Below, one piece after another: positions 1-8,690 of a stretch of DNA of 64,000 nucleotides (position 1 is the stretch's first letter; the number at the start of each line of letters is the position of its first letter). Origin of the DNA: Imbroritus primus (GTDB taxonomy: Bacteria > Pseudomonadota > Gammaproteobacteria > Burkholderiales > Burkholderiaceae); the NCBI RefSeq assembly GCF_964332355.1, contig NZ_OZ201293.1, positions 1,984,001 through 2,048,000 of the forward strand, given 5' to 3'. The notes under the pieces were generated by a model, which ran no database searches, was not told the origin of the DNA, and saw nothing but the letters and a program-made list of their open reading frames with translations. A program made the translations under genes and the position numbers.

Positions 1-336
1 CAGGTCGAACGCGCCGAATTCCTTGTTCAGGCCCACCAGCAGGCCCGGAGGCATGGTGGTCAGTTCGATGGTGCCGCCCTGCAGGGCCGACACGGTCTGC
101 AGGTCGCCGCCGAGCGTACCGTTCGGGAACGTGCGGACCTTCATCTTGCCGCCGCTCTTCTTGGACACGAGTTCAGCGAATTTTTCAGCGCCAAAGCCCA
201 TGTGGCTTTCCTTGGGCTGCACGTGCGAGAACTTGAACGTGCGCGACTTGATGTCCGCAGCCATGGCCTGGACGCCGGACATCAGCAGTGCCGGGGCGAT
301 CATGGCCAGCAGCAGTTTCTTCATGGGCTTTCTCAT
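1..336 (-). CDS. dctP: TRAP transporter substrate-binding protein, DctP family (partial)
   Basis: This is the periplasmic solute receptor of a TRAP transporter; only the first 112 codons are in the window. The protein starts MRKPMKKLLLAMIAPALL and has a signal peptide ending near VQAMA. The mature part, DIKSRTFKFSHVQPKESHMG, is typical of DctP-family receptors. An aaaggag site lies 7 nt before the chosen ATG, which favours it over the second Met four codons later. The gene is last in the dctQ-dctM-dctP operon, with about 110 bp between it and dctM. The ligand cannot be read from the sequence; C4-dicarboxylates, sugar acids and other organic acids are all possible. Confidence 0.88.
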   Translation of the reverse strand, partial: MRKPMKKLLLAMIAPALLMSGVQAMAADIKSRTFKFSHVQPKESHMGFGAEKFAELVSKKSGGKMKVRTFPNGTLGGDLQTVSALQGGTIELTTMPPGLLVGLNKEFGAFDL

Positions 337-445
337 TTCCAATCTCCTTTGATTGATATGGATCTTTTAAGGGCAGCAGTTTCATGCGGCTGGCGGCGCC
401 TGCCCGGCCCGCCAGTCCATCGTGTTCAACAGGAAGGGAGCGATC

Positions 446-1729
446 TCAACCGCCACTGAACCAGCGCGCCGGCACGATTACGAGGTCCGGAAAGATCACC
501 AGCAGGAACAGGACGATCAGCTGCGCCAGCAGGAACGGCCACACGCCCTTCATGATGTCGTCCATGGTGATCTTCGATGTGCCTGCCACTACATTCAGCA
601 CAGTGCCGACCGGCGGCGTAATCAAGCCAATGGCGCAGTTCATGATGAACAGCACGCCGAAGTAGATCGGATCGATACCCGCGGCCTTCACCACCGGCAG
701 CAGCACCGGGGTAAGGATCAGGATGGTCGGGATCATGTCCATGGCCGTGCCAATCACGACGACCAGCACCATGATCATGAACATCAGCAGGATCTTGTTG
801 CCGAGGAACGGCTCGAGTACCTCGATCACCAGCGACGGCAGATCCGCAATCGTGATCAGCCACGCGGACACCAGCGCCGCGGCCATCAGGAACATCACGA
901 CTGCACTGGTCTTGGCGGAAGTCAGGAAAAGCTCGTACAGCTGGTGGATCTTCAGCTCGCGATACACGAACACAGCGATCACGAGCGAGTACACCACCGC
1001 CACCACGGCGGCCTCGGTCGGCGTAAACACGCCCATCCGCAAGCCCACCACGATGATCACCGGCAGCAAGAGCGCCCAGAAGCCATCCAGAACGGCACGC
1101 AGGCGATCCTTCAGCGGCAGGCGGGGCGCCGGCGCGGCATCTTCCTTGCGAACCACCCACCACCATGCAACCACCAGGCCGCCGGCCAGCAGCAGGCCCG
1201 GCACGATCCCCGCGAGGAACAGCTTGGTAATCGACAGGCCACCTGCGACGCCAAACACGATGAAACCCACCGACGGTGGAATCACCGGAGCGATACAGCC
1301 GGCAGCGGCCACCAGTCCGGCGGACGAATTGCGGTTATGTCCGGCCGCCACCATCATCGGCACCATCAACGCCGAGAGCGCAGCCGCATCGGCCACGGCC
1401 GAGCCCGACAAGGCGGCGATCACGCAGCCGGCCAGGATCGCGACATAGCCCAGGCCGCCCTTGATATGGCCAACCAGCGCCAGCGCAACATTGACGATGC
1501 GCTTGGACAGGCCGCCCGAGTTCATGATCTCGCCAGCCAGCAGGAAGAACGGTACGGCCATCAGCGCAAAGCTGTCGGCGCCGTTGAGCACGTTCTGCGC
1601 GATGATCTGCGCATCGAACATGTCGAGGTGGAACATCAGCGCCATGCCACACAGCAGCAGCGCAAACGCGATAGGCATGCCGAGCGCCATGGAGCCCAGC
1701 AGCGAAGTGATGAAAATGGTAATCGTCAC
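446..1729 (-). CDS. dctM: TRAP transporter large permease, DctM family
   Basis: This is the large inner-membrane subunit of a TRAP transporter, the sodium-driven translocation channel. It has 427 residues, the normal family length, and is almost entirely hydrophobic helices. Family motifs include LMAVPFFLLAGEIMNSGG near residue 56 and GCVIAALSGSAVADAAA near residue 100; the loop TPTEAAVVAVVYSL lies further on. It sits 18 bp after dctQ and before dctP, so the three genes almost certainly form one transcript. Substrate specificity is set by DctP and is unknown. Family assignment is secure. Confidence 0.93.
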   Translation of the reverse strand: MTITIFITSLLGSMALGMPIAFALLLCGMALMFHLDMFDAQIIAQNVLNGADSFALMAVPFFLLAGEIMNSGGLSKRIVNVALALVGHIKGGLGYVAILAGCVIAALSGSAVADAAALSALMVPMMVAAGHNRNSSAGLVAAAGCIAPVIPPSVGFIVFGVAGGLSITKLFLAGIVPGLLLAGGLVVAWWWVVRKEDAAPAPRLPLKDRLRAVLDGFWALLLPVIIVVGLRMGVFTPTEAAVVAVVYSLVIAVFVYRELKIHQLYELFLTSAKTSAVVMFLMAAALVSAWLITIADLPSLVIEVLEPFLGNKILLMFMIMVLVVVIGTAMDMIPTILILTPVLLPVVKAAGIDPIYFGVLFIMNCAIGLITPPVGTVLNVVAGTSKITMDDIMKGVWPFLLAQLIVLFLLVIFPDLVIVPARWFSGG

Positions 1730-1747
1730 AGTTGTCTCCTGAGTCGC

Positions 1748-2308
1748 TTACAGGGCTTTTGCCTGCATCTTGTTTTCCGCTTCGATCCGCTCGATCTCAG
1801 CTGCTTCTTCGGACTCTTTCACTGCAACCAGTTCGCTCTCGGTTACCTTGCCCGTCATCACGCGGTACAGCTCGACCACCAGGATCGCGCCGACCGAAAT
1901 GCCAAACAGCACGCCCACGCCATAGAACAGGCCCATGGAGTAACCCGACACCGGCGACTTCACATGCATGTTGATCTCGGCCTGCAGCCAGCTGCCCTGC
2001 AGGAACAGCCAGGTCGCGAACAGCATCAGCACGTGGCTCACCACGAAGCAGAATTTCTTGCCGAGCACCGGCAGGCGCTTGACCAGCGAGTCGACACCGA
2101 GGTGCGCATGCTCGCGCATGGTGACGATGGAACCGAGGAAGGTCAGGAACACGAAGAACAGCCGCGACACTTCGTCGGCAATCGTGATCCCCGAATTGAA
2201 TCCGTAACGTAGAACGACGTTACCGAACACCAGAACCACCATACCGGCAAGGCAGATGACCATAATGATCTTCAGCAACTGGAAATAAGCTTCGACAGCT
2301 TTTTGCAT
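1748..2308 (-). CDS. dctQ: TRAP transporter small permease, DctQ family
   Basis: This is the small membrane subunit that pairs with DctM. It has 186 residues, about four hydrophobic helices, and the typical N-terminal segment IIMVICLAGMVVLVFGNVVL. A charged cytoplasmic tail, rich in Glu and Lys after residue 155, is longer than in many DctQ proteins. The start has aggag about 6 nt upstream. It is the first gene of the TRAP operon. The preceding gene, a class II aldolase, is separated by a terminator-like hairpin, so the operon probably has its own promoter in the 147 bp upstream. Confidence 0.9.
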   Translation of the reverse strand: MQKAVEAYFQLLKIIMVICLAGMVVLVFGNVVLRYGFNSGITIADEVSRLFFVFLTFLGSIVTMREHAHLGVDSLVKRLPVLGKKFCFVVSHVLMLFATWLFLQGSWLQAEINMHVKSPVSGYSMGLFYGVGVLFGISVGAILVVELYRVMTGKVTESELVAVKESEEAAEIERIEAENKMQAKAL

Positions 2309-2338
2309 GAATGTCTCCTGCGGGCGTCACAGCAGGGA

Positions 2339-2360
2339 GTGGCCAACGGAAGTTGGCCGC
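2339..2360 (-). promoter_or_regulatory. GNRA-like hairpin in the dctQ leader
   Basis: The arms GGCCAAC and GTTGGCC close on a GGAA tetraloop, and the stem extends by two more pairs, one of them G-T. The element lies about 35 bp upstream of the dctQ start codon. It could be an mRNA leader hairpin or a protein-binding dyad. No function is known. Confidence 0.3.
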
Positions 2361-2455
2361 TGTCCCGAGAACGCTCTTATCGTTGCCCTGCCCTGACCGC
2401 CTGCACTGCAAGCACCGACGCCTGCGCGCGATACTCGTGTTGCACAAACGAAAAC

Positions 2456-2485
2456 ACCGGCCCCACTCGCACGAGTGAGGCCGGT
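2456..2485 (-). terminator. Rho-independent terminator after the aldolase gene
   Basis: A long hairpin has arms ACCGGCC.CACTCG and CGAGTG.GGCCGGT with one mismatch. On the minus strand it is followed by GTTTTCGTTTG. It lies 16 bp after the aldolase stop codon and ahead of dctQ, so it separates the two transcription units. Confidence 0.7.
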
Positions 2486-2500
2486 ATGAGGGCCGCAATT

Positions 2501-3349
2501 TTAATCGAACATATCCGGCTGGGTCTTCACCAGCTGATCCCAGATCGGCTGGAAGTGCAGCCAGCCGATGTACTCGCTGCCCACATGCTCGCGGCTGTAG
2601 CGCGAACGTTCCGGCGATACGAACACCGGCTTGCTGCCCGTGGCTTCCACCATCAGCTGCTGCTGGCAGCAACGCTCCAGCGCGATAAACCAGAACGCCG
2701 CCGATTCGATGCTGTGGCGGCTTGCCGTCAGCAGGCCGTGGTTCTGGTGGATCGCCGCCTTCACGCCCTTGAACCAGTCGGCCACCTTCGGGCCAGCCTT
2801 CTTCTCCACCGCCACCTGGCCGGCTTCGCTCTTGATCACCACGTGGTCCTCGTAGAACGCCGCCGCGTCCTGCGAAATCGGGTCGAGCGGCTTGCCCAGC
2901 GCGGCAAAGGCCGTGCCGTAGGTGGTGTGGGCGTGGCACATGGCGACGATGTCGGGGTGCGCTTCATGCACCGCGGCGTGCAGCACGAAACCGGCACGGT
3001 TGATGGCGTACTGGCCTTCGACGACCTTGCCTTCGTGATCCGCAAGGATCAGGTTGGAGACCTTGACCTGCGAGAAGTGCACGCACATCGGGTTGGTCCA
3101 GTACAGATCCGGGAATTCCGGGTCGCGCACCGTCAGGTGGCCGGCAAAGCCATAGTCGAAGCCTTGCAGGGCAAAGGCGCGGCAGGCGGCGACCAGGCGT
3201 TCCTTGAGGTGCTGGCGGTGTTCAGCGTGGGTTGCGAAGGTGGGCAGTTCCGGGTAGATCAGGCCTTCCTGTTCCGGCTGGTAGATCGACACCCGCTGTT
3301 TCGCAGTCTCCCCGCTCTGCTCAGGCGCGCGATTGATCGTCTCTTGCAT
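2501..3349 (-). CDS. Class II aldolase/adducin family protein
   Basis: This is a predicted zinc-dependent aldolase or decarboxylase of the class II aldolase/adducin family (282 aa). Candidate metal-binding histidines are in CHAHTTYG in the middle of the chain and in NHGLLTASRHS further on; DPEFPDLYWTNP is a typical upstream signature. The ATG at 3349 is chosen because aaagga lies 7 nt upstream; an in-frame ATG 29 codons earlier has no such site and adds non-family sequence. The neighbouring TRAP operon suggests uptake and breakdown of the same hydroxy- or sugar-acid, but a terminator separates the units. The true substrate is unknown. Confidence 0.82.
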   Translation of the reverse strand: MQETINRAPEQSGETAKQRVSIYQPEQEGLIYPELPTFATHAEHRQHLKERLVAACRAFALQGFDYGFAGHLTVRDPEFPDLYWTNPMCVHFSQVKVSNLILADHEGKVVEGQYAINRAGFVLHAAVHEAHPDIVAMCHAHTTYGTAFAALGKPLDPISQDAAAFYEDHVVIKSEAGQVAVEKKAGPKVADWFKGVKAAIHQNHGLLTASRHSIESAAFWFIALERCCQQQLMVEATGSKPVFVSPERSRYSREHVGSEYIGWLHFQPIWDQLVKTQPDMFD

Positions 3350-3550
3350 TGTTATTCCTTTGTGGTCAACGGTGTTACCTTGCTGTGGGACGAAAGATAG
3401 CCCGTCATGCAGGGTCGACCAATACCGTGGCTGCAATATGACTTATCACCACCCGCAATAAATGATGACCCTGAAATGCTGGAATGAATGCCCCTGCCTC
3501 GCGTGCCGAAGCGTGATCAGGCCACAGGGGAAACACCTCGGGGAAACGGC

Positions 3551-4456
3551 TCAGGCAACCCAGGGCGGATTGCGGAAGACCTCGACGGTGTAGTCGACGA
3601 ATGCCCTGATGCGCGGCACCAGTTGCCGTTCGCGCATATAGAGGACGTGAATTGCCGTGTCGTCCTGCGCCTGATAGTCGGCCAGCAACGGCACAAGTGC
3701 CCCGCTGCGAATGGCCGGCAGGGCCAGATGCTCCGCCAGTCGCATGATGCCGACACCTGCCATGCACAGTTGGAACAGCGTGGTGCCATCGGCGCTGTGG
3801 AAATTACCCTCGACCGGCAGCTCCTGGCGCCGGTTGTTGATCATGAACGGCCAGCGGTTGAGATGATCGAGCGGGCCTTCCCAGCGCAGGCAGTTGTGCC
3901 GCGCCAATCCTTGCGGCGTCACCGGCTGGCCGTGCTTTTCGATATAGCGCGGCGAGGCCACCACGATACGCTGCAGATTGCACAGCTTGCGCGCCATCAG
4001 CGACGAATCCTGCAGACGGCCCATGCGGATCGCCACGTCGAAATTATCCTGCAGCAGATTGGCCATGGCATCCGACAGGGACAGATGCACCGTGATCTTG
4101 GGATAGGCCACCATGAATGCCGGCAGGCTCGGCACGACCTGGTCCATGCCGAAACCGAGCGGTGCCGTCACGCGCAGATCGCCGGTCGGCTCAGGCGACT
4201 TGATCTGTGCCTCGGCCTGCTCGATCTCTTCCATGATGCGGTTGCTCGACACCAGAAACGATTCGCCCTCGCTCGTCAGCCGCTGCGTACGCGTCGAGCG
4301 GTGCAGCAGCTTGACGCCCAGGCGCCGCTCGAGGTTGGTCACCGCCTGGCTGACAAAGGGCTGGCTCACGCCGAGCAGGTGCGCCGCTGCAGTAAAGCCG
4401 CCGGTATCCACCACCGCCTTGAAGACGCGCATTTCCACCAGTCTGTCGTCCCGCAT
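3551..4456 (-). CDS. LysR-family transcriptional regulator
   Basis: This regulator has the standard LysR layout: a winged HTH in residues 1-65 (TGGFTAAAHLLGVSQPFVSQ), a linker, and a periplasmic-binding-protein-like effector domain to residue 301. The start at 4456 (MRDDRLVEMRVF) gives the usual family length; an ATG six codons earlier is also possible. It is divergent from the FUSC-family membrane gene, with about 130 bp between starts. That arrangement is typical for a LysR protein controlling an aromatic-acid efflux gene (the aaeR/aaeB pattern). Effector and target are inferred from position only. Confidence 0.85.
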   Translation of the reverse strand: MRDDRLVEMRVFKAVVDTGGFTAAAHLLGVSQPFVSQAVTNLERRLGVKLLHRSTRTQRLTSEGESFLVSSNRIMEEIEQAEAQIKSPEPTGDLRVTAPLGFGMDQVVPSLPAFMVAYPKITVHLSLSDAMANLLQDNFDVAIRMGRLQDSSLMARKLCNLQRIVVASPRYIEKHGQPVTPQGLARHNCLRWEGPLDHLNRWPFMINNRRQELPVEGNFHSADGTTLFQLCMAGVGIMRLAEHLALPAIRSGALVPLLADYQAQDDTAIHVLYMRERQLVPRIRAFVDYTVEVFRNPPWVA

Positions 4457-4584
4457 GCCGACCCGCCATGTCATATTGCCAACGTGTATTGTACTGGCCT
4501 GCCTGCGGGCACGTTCATGGAGCCCTGCCTGCGTCGCCTCGCAGGCTGACGAGCTGCGGACAGGGTCTCTTGATAAAATCGCGC

Positions 4585-5748
4585 ATGGCCACGCACGACA
4601 TCGATGAAGCTGGCCGGATTTCTTCATCATCACAACCCGGGAATGCGACCGTCATGGCAGGCACACAGGCGTGGCACAGGCTGAAGTCACTGCTGCAGGC
4701 CGAACTGGCCCATCTGACCGCGATCCAGCCCAGTGACCGGGTCTGGCAGATGCCGCTGGCCACCGCCCTGGCGACAGGCCTGCCGCTACTGGCTGGAGCG
4801 TATTTCGATCACCTGAACTACGGCCTGGTGGCATCGCTTGGCGGCCTGGTGTTTCTCTACCTGCCCGGCACACCGCTGTATCACCGCATGGTTTCAGTCA
4901 TGGCCTGCGCCTTCGGCATGGCGGCCTGCTATGCCCTTGGCATCATGAGCCACTTCGTCCCTGCGCTGATGATGCCGGTGCTCGTCTTTGCGACGATTCT
5001 AGTCACGATGGTCTGCCGTTTCTACGCGCTCGGCCCGCCCGGCAGCCTGTTCTTCGTGATAGCGGCATCCATCGGCGCCTATTCCCCCATTCCGCTGGCG
5101 GCATTGCCGACCATGGTGGGACTCATCACCCTGGGCTGCCTGCAGGCGTGCCTGATTGCTTTTTTCTACAGCCTGCTGGTGCTTCGCAAGCGCCCGCCCA
5201 AGCCAGTCATGCCGCTGCCGCCACCGACCTTCGACTTCGTGGTGTTCGATGCCGTAGTCATCGGCGCATTCGTGGGTATCTCGCTGGCCATCGCCCAGGC
5301 ACTGCAGGTCGAAAAAGCCTACTGGGTGCCGGTGAGCTGCCTGGCGGTAATCCAGGGGAGCTCGCTGCGGGCCGTGTGGAACCGGCAGCTGCACCGCATC
5401 ATCGGCACCAGCCTCGGCTTGCTCGTCGCCTGGGGATTGCTTCTGCTGCCGCTGGACAAATGGACCATCTCGCTGACCATGATGGCGCTCAGCTTCATCA
5501 TCGAACTCACGGTGGTCCGGCACTACGCCTTCGCGACGGCCTTCATTACCCCGATGACCATTCTGCTCGCCGAAGCGGCCACGCTCGGCCACAGCTCTGC
5601 AGCGACGCTCATCCAGGCGCGCTTCTTCGATACCCTGCTGGGTTGCGTGGTGGGACTGGCCGGCGGCATCTGCCTGCACAATGCGCGTTTTCGCACGGCA
5701 GTCGGCAGCTACCTGCGGCGCGTAATCCCGGCCAGGCGCATTCCCTAG
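4585..5748 (+). CDS. FUSC-family inner-membrane protein (putative efflux)
   Basis: This membrane protein has two blocks of hydrophobic helices, roughly residues 50-190 and 225-370, and a short loop between them rich in Pro and Lys (LRKRPPKPVMPLPPPT). The pattern and the LGGLVFLYLPGTPL segment fit the FUSC superfamily, which includes AaeB-type aromatic carboxylic acid exporters and fusaric acid resistance proteins. At 387 aa it is about half the length of AaeB and lacks its long soluble domain. The start at 4585 is chosen because it follows a TATA-like box; an ATG at 4654 is an alternative. It is divergent from a LysR regulator. Confidence 0.7.
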   Translation: MATHDIDEAGRISSSSQPGNATVMAGTQAWHRLKSLLQAELAHLTAIQPSDRVWQMPLATALATGLPLLAGAYFDHLNYGLVASLGGLVFLYLPGTPLYHRMVSVMACAFGMAACYALGIMSHFVPALMMPVLVFATILVTMVCRFYALGPPGSLFFVIAASIGAYSPIPLAALPTMVGLITLGCLQACLIAFFYSLLVLRKRPPKPVMPLPPPTFDFVVFDAVVIGAFVGISLAIAQALQVEKAYWVPVSCLAVIQGSSLRAVWNRQLHRIIGTSLGLLVAWGLLLLPLDKWTISLTMMALSFIIELTVVRHYAFATAFITPMTILLAEAATLGHSSAATLIQARFFDTLLGCVVGLAGGICLHNARFRTAVGSYLRRVIPARRIP

Positions 5749-5803
5749 GCCACCGCTGTACCGTGCGCCATCCAGGAGACGTGTCCGGGCGTGGACCCTG
5801 ACC

Positions 5804-6688
5804 TCAGAGCCGCGCCTTCAATGCCTCGACGAGCGCTTCCGCCGCGGGCGACAATTGGGCATTCCAGCGCCGGATCAGCGAAATCGGATGGGTATAGCCG
5901 GCATCCGGCAACTTGCGCGTCTGCAATCCAAGCTCGTTGGCGAACCCGACGATATACCCCGGCTGCACCGTCACACCCAGGCCAGCCTTGACGAGGCCGA
6001 GCGCCGTCAGCACGGTGCCAGACTGCAAATTGGAAACGTAGCCGAGGCCTTTCTGCTGGTACACGCCGTCGACCGTGCGACGCACGCCAAAATCGGTATG
6101 CAGCGAGACGTGGGGATACGGTGCCAGCTGCTCCCATGTCACGCGGCGCTTGCCGGCCAGAGGATGGTCTGCACTAAACACTGCATGCATATGCTCGTTG
6201 TACAGCGGCTCGACCTGCAGGCTCGGATGCGACTGGGTCAGCGACACCAGGCCGAAATCGGCCTTGCCATTGACGACATGCTCGATCGTCGCGTCGGTGG
6301 AACGTTCATGAAGTTCGATGCGCAGGCCGGGATGGCGACTGTGCAGCGCACGCACCGGCTCGATCAGCAAGCCGTGCATCATCATCGGCGAGGCAGCCAC
6401 GCTGATTTCGCCCACATCCAGGCTGGCGAGGCCGCGCAGGGTTCGCTCGGCAACCTCCATGGTGCCGAGGATTTCGCATGCGTAGCCGTACAGGTGATGC
6501 CCCCACAGCGTCGGCTCCACCTTGCGCGTCGAACGCTCGAACAGGCGGCTGCCGACCTTGGTTTCCATCTCCTGGCACAACTTGCTGACGGCCGACTGGG
6601 TCATGTGCATGGCCTGTGCAGCCACACTGAAGCTGCGCAGTTCGTACACGGCCCGAAAAACCCGGAATTCGCGGATGGTGAGGTTCAT
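5804..6688 (-). CDS. LysR-family transcriptional regulator
   Basis: This is a 294-residue LysR protein starting MNLTIREFRVFRAVYE. The HTH is in residues 15-55 (FSVAAQAMHMTQSAVSKLCQ), followed by an effector-binding domain. It lies 50 bp downstream of the enoyl-CoA hydratase gene and points the same way, so it may be the last gene of the tctC-CoA transferase-hydratase operon and regulate it. An AT-rich inverted repeat upstream of tctC (9730-9744) is a possible binding site. Inducer unknown. Confidence 0.85.
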   Translation of the reverse strand: MNLTIREFRVFRAVYELRSFSVAAQAMHMTQSAVSKLCQEMETKVGSRLFERSTRKVEPTLWGHHLYGYACEILGTMEVAERTLRGLASLDVGEISVAASPMMMHGLLIEPVRALHSRHPGLRIELHERSTDATIEHVVNGKADFGLVSLTQSHPSLQVEPLYNEHMHAVFSADHPLAGKRRVTWEQLAPYPHVSLHTDFGVRRTVDGVYQQKGLGYVSNLQSGTVLTALGLVKAGLGVTVQPGYIVGFANELGLQTRKLPDAGYTHPISLIRRWNAQLSPAAEALVEALKARL

Positions 6689-6738
6689 GCCGCCAATGAT
6701 AGCGGGTGTGCCGCCTCCCGGCAGGCGGCACGTACGAC

Positions 6739-7509
6739 TCATTTTTTCTTCTTGCGGTCGAAGAAGTGCTGCATGTAGTCCTGCGGTTCGCTGGTTTCAT
6801 AGCTCGCGCCGAACATCGCGATGCTTTCCTTGAGACCACGCTCGATGTTGGGATCCTCCCAGGCACGCAGCAGCGCCTTCTGGGCACGTACGCCACGCGG
6901 ACCGCATTCGAGGATCTCGCTCACGGTATGGGCAATTGCTGCATCGATCGCATCTGGCTCTACCACCTCGTTCAGGAAGCCCCAGCGCATCGCCTTGTCG
7001 GCATCGATGGCGGCGCCCGTGAGCAGGAACCAGCGCGTATTGCCCTCGCCGATCAGGCGCGGCAGCAGGTTGGCATGGATCACCGAGGGAATGCCGATAC
7101 GCACTTCAGGCATAGCGAAATGCGAGGCCGTAGTACCGACGCGGATGTCGCACGCGGCGGCAAACTCCAGTCCACCGCCCATGCACCAGCCGGCCAGCCG
7201 CGCGATGGTCGGCACGGGGAAATCGCGGATCGCCTCGCACAGGCCGCCAAGACGCGTGATGAAATCCACCGCGGTTTCCGGATTCAGCTTGGCGAGTTCG
7301 TAGATATCGGCGCCGCCGATGAAGGCCTTGTCACCGGATCCGCGTACAACCAGCGCACGCACGCGCTCGTCACGTGCCAGGGCGCGTAGCGCGCGCGTCA
7401 GCTCGACTACGGTGGGCGTGTTCAGGATGTTGAGCGACGTACCGTTGTCGATCTGCAGCGTAGCGACGCCACGATCGTCAATCGTCAGGGTTGCATGTTC
7501 GAGTTGCAT
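6739..7509 (-). CDS. Enoyl-CoA hydratase/isomerase family protein
   Basis: This is a crotonase-fold enzyme of 256 residues. The oxyanion-hole segments are KAFIGGADIYEL and GWCMGGGLEFAAACD. Both acidic positions expected of a hydratase are present: the Glu in GGGLEFA and the Glu in MPEVRIGIPS. The C-terminus ends in a short Lys run. It lies 14 bp after the CoA-transferase gene and is third in the operon. The context suggests that an imported organic acid is activated by CoA transfer and then hydrated or dehydrated. The specific acyl-CoA is not identifiable. Confidence 0.88.
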   Translation of the reverse strand: MQLEHATLTIDDRGVATLQIDNGTSLNILNTPTVVELTRALRALARDERVRALVVRGSGDKAFIGGADIYELAKLNPETAVDFITRLGGLCEAIRDFPVPTIARLAGWCMGGGLEFAAACDIRVGTTASHFAMPEVRIGIPSVIHANLLPRLIGEGNTRWFLLTGAAIDADKAMRWGFLNEVVEPDAIDAAIAHTVSEILECGPRGVRAQKALLRAWEDPNIERGLKESIAMFGASYETSEPQDYMQHFFDRKKKK

Positions 7510-7523
7510 GACCAGGATTCCTA

Positions 7524-8690
7524 TCAAGTCGATTCAGGGAATGTGCCGACCGCATGCGGGCCGAGGATTGGCGACGGCGCGACCTCGGCGGCGTGTGCCG
7601 ACGGGGCGCGGAAGCGGGGTGCGACGCGTCGCAAGGTATGGCCGTGCTGTTGCGTGGCAGTATCGAAAAAGCCGATGGCCTGCAGTTGCGGATCATCGAG
7701 CAGGTCTTCGACGCGGTTGACCGGGCAGCACGGAATGTCAGCCGCTTCCAGCAATGCCAGCCACGCCGCGCTGGTACGCGTGACCAGCAGTTCGGACAGA
7801 TAGCCGTAGATCACGTCATAGTTGTCGGCGCGTGCGGCCGCCGTCTGGAAACGCGGATCGGCCTCGAACACGTCCATCGCGTCGATGGCAGCAAAGAAGC
7901 TGCGCCAGTGCTTGTCGTTGTACACCACCACCGCGATGTAGCCATCCTGCGTGCGGTACGGCTTGCGGTGCGGGGTGATCAGGCGGCTATAGCACATCGG
8001 GCCGGCAGGCGGCTCGAAAGTGGCGCCGCCGAGATGATCGGCCAGCACGAAAGCGGCCAGCGTCTCGAACATCGACACCTGCACGTAATCGCCCTGCCCC
8101 GTCGCCTGGCGGCGATACAGCGCGGCCAGCGTGGCGTGCGCAGCCGTCAGGCCGGTGACGCGGTCCGCCACCAGCGTAGGCACATAGCTCGGTGCGCCGC
8201 CGGTCTGGCGTGCGAACAGTTCGGCAAGGCCGGTCTGTGCCTGGATGATGTCGTCGAATGCCGCGCGTCCGGCATATGGACCATCCTCGGCGTACCCGCT
8301 CAGCTCCACGTACACCACCGACGGGTGCAACGCGCGAATGGCCGGCTCGTCGAGCCCCAGGCGGCGCATTGCCTGCGGCCGGATGTTGTGGATGAACACA
8401 TCGAATGCCGGCAGCATGCGCAGCAAGTGGTCACGGTCCGCAGGCTGCTTGAGGTCGAGCACCAGAGATTGCTTGCCCTCGTTCGCATGCAGGAACATGG
8501 CGCCCATGCGGGGCTCGGTTTTGGCGCCGGCATGGCGCATCACGTCGCCTTCCGGCGCTTCGATCTTCACGACCTCCGCGCCATAGTCGGCCAGCAGCTG
8601 CGTGCACGCCGGCCCCATGATGACCGAACTCAGGTCCAGGACCCGGACCCCGGCCAACGGCCGGGCGGCGGATGCGGCAGATGCGGTCAT
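7524..8690 (-). CDS. CaiB/BaiF-family (class III) CoA-transferase
   Basis: This class III CoA-transferase moves CoA between carboxylic acids through an aspartyl-CoA intermediate. It has 388 residues, the family length. The N-terminal signature is LAGVRVLDLSSVIMGPACTQ. The segment YAGRAAFDDIIQAQTG carries the likely catalytic Asp (Asp169 in formyl-CoA transferase). The start ATG overlaps the stop of tctC as ATGA, so translation is coupled, and this fixes the start at 8690. With the tctC receptor upstream and enoyl-CoA hydratase downstream it forms an uptake-and-activation cassette. Confidence 0.9.
   Translation of the reverse strand: MTASAASAARPLAGVRVLDLSSVIMGPACTQLLADYGAEVVKIEAPEGDVMRHAGAKTEPRMGAMFLHANEGKQSLVLDLKQPADRDHLLRMLPAFDVFIHNIRPQAMRRLGLDEPAIRALHPSVVYVELSGYAEDGPYAGRAAFDDIIQAQTGLAELFARQTGGAPSYVPTLVADRVTGLTAAHATLAALYRRQATGQGDYVQVSMFETLAAFVLADHLGGATFEPPAGPMCYSRLITPHRKPYRTQDGYIAVVVYNDKHWRSFFAAIDAMDVFEADPRFQTAAARADNYDVIYGYLSELLVTRTSAAWLALLEAADIPCCPVNRVEDLLDDPQLQAIGFFDTATQQHGHTLRRVAPRFRAPSAHAAEVAPSPILGPHAVGTFPEST

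Noticed and set aside
422..2212. A very long plus-strand open frame of nearly 600 codons rich in His, Gln and Arg
   Set aside because: It runs antisense to dctM and dctQ, whose families are certain. The composition is what the reverse strand of GC-rich membrane-protein genes gives.
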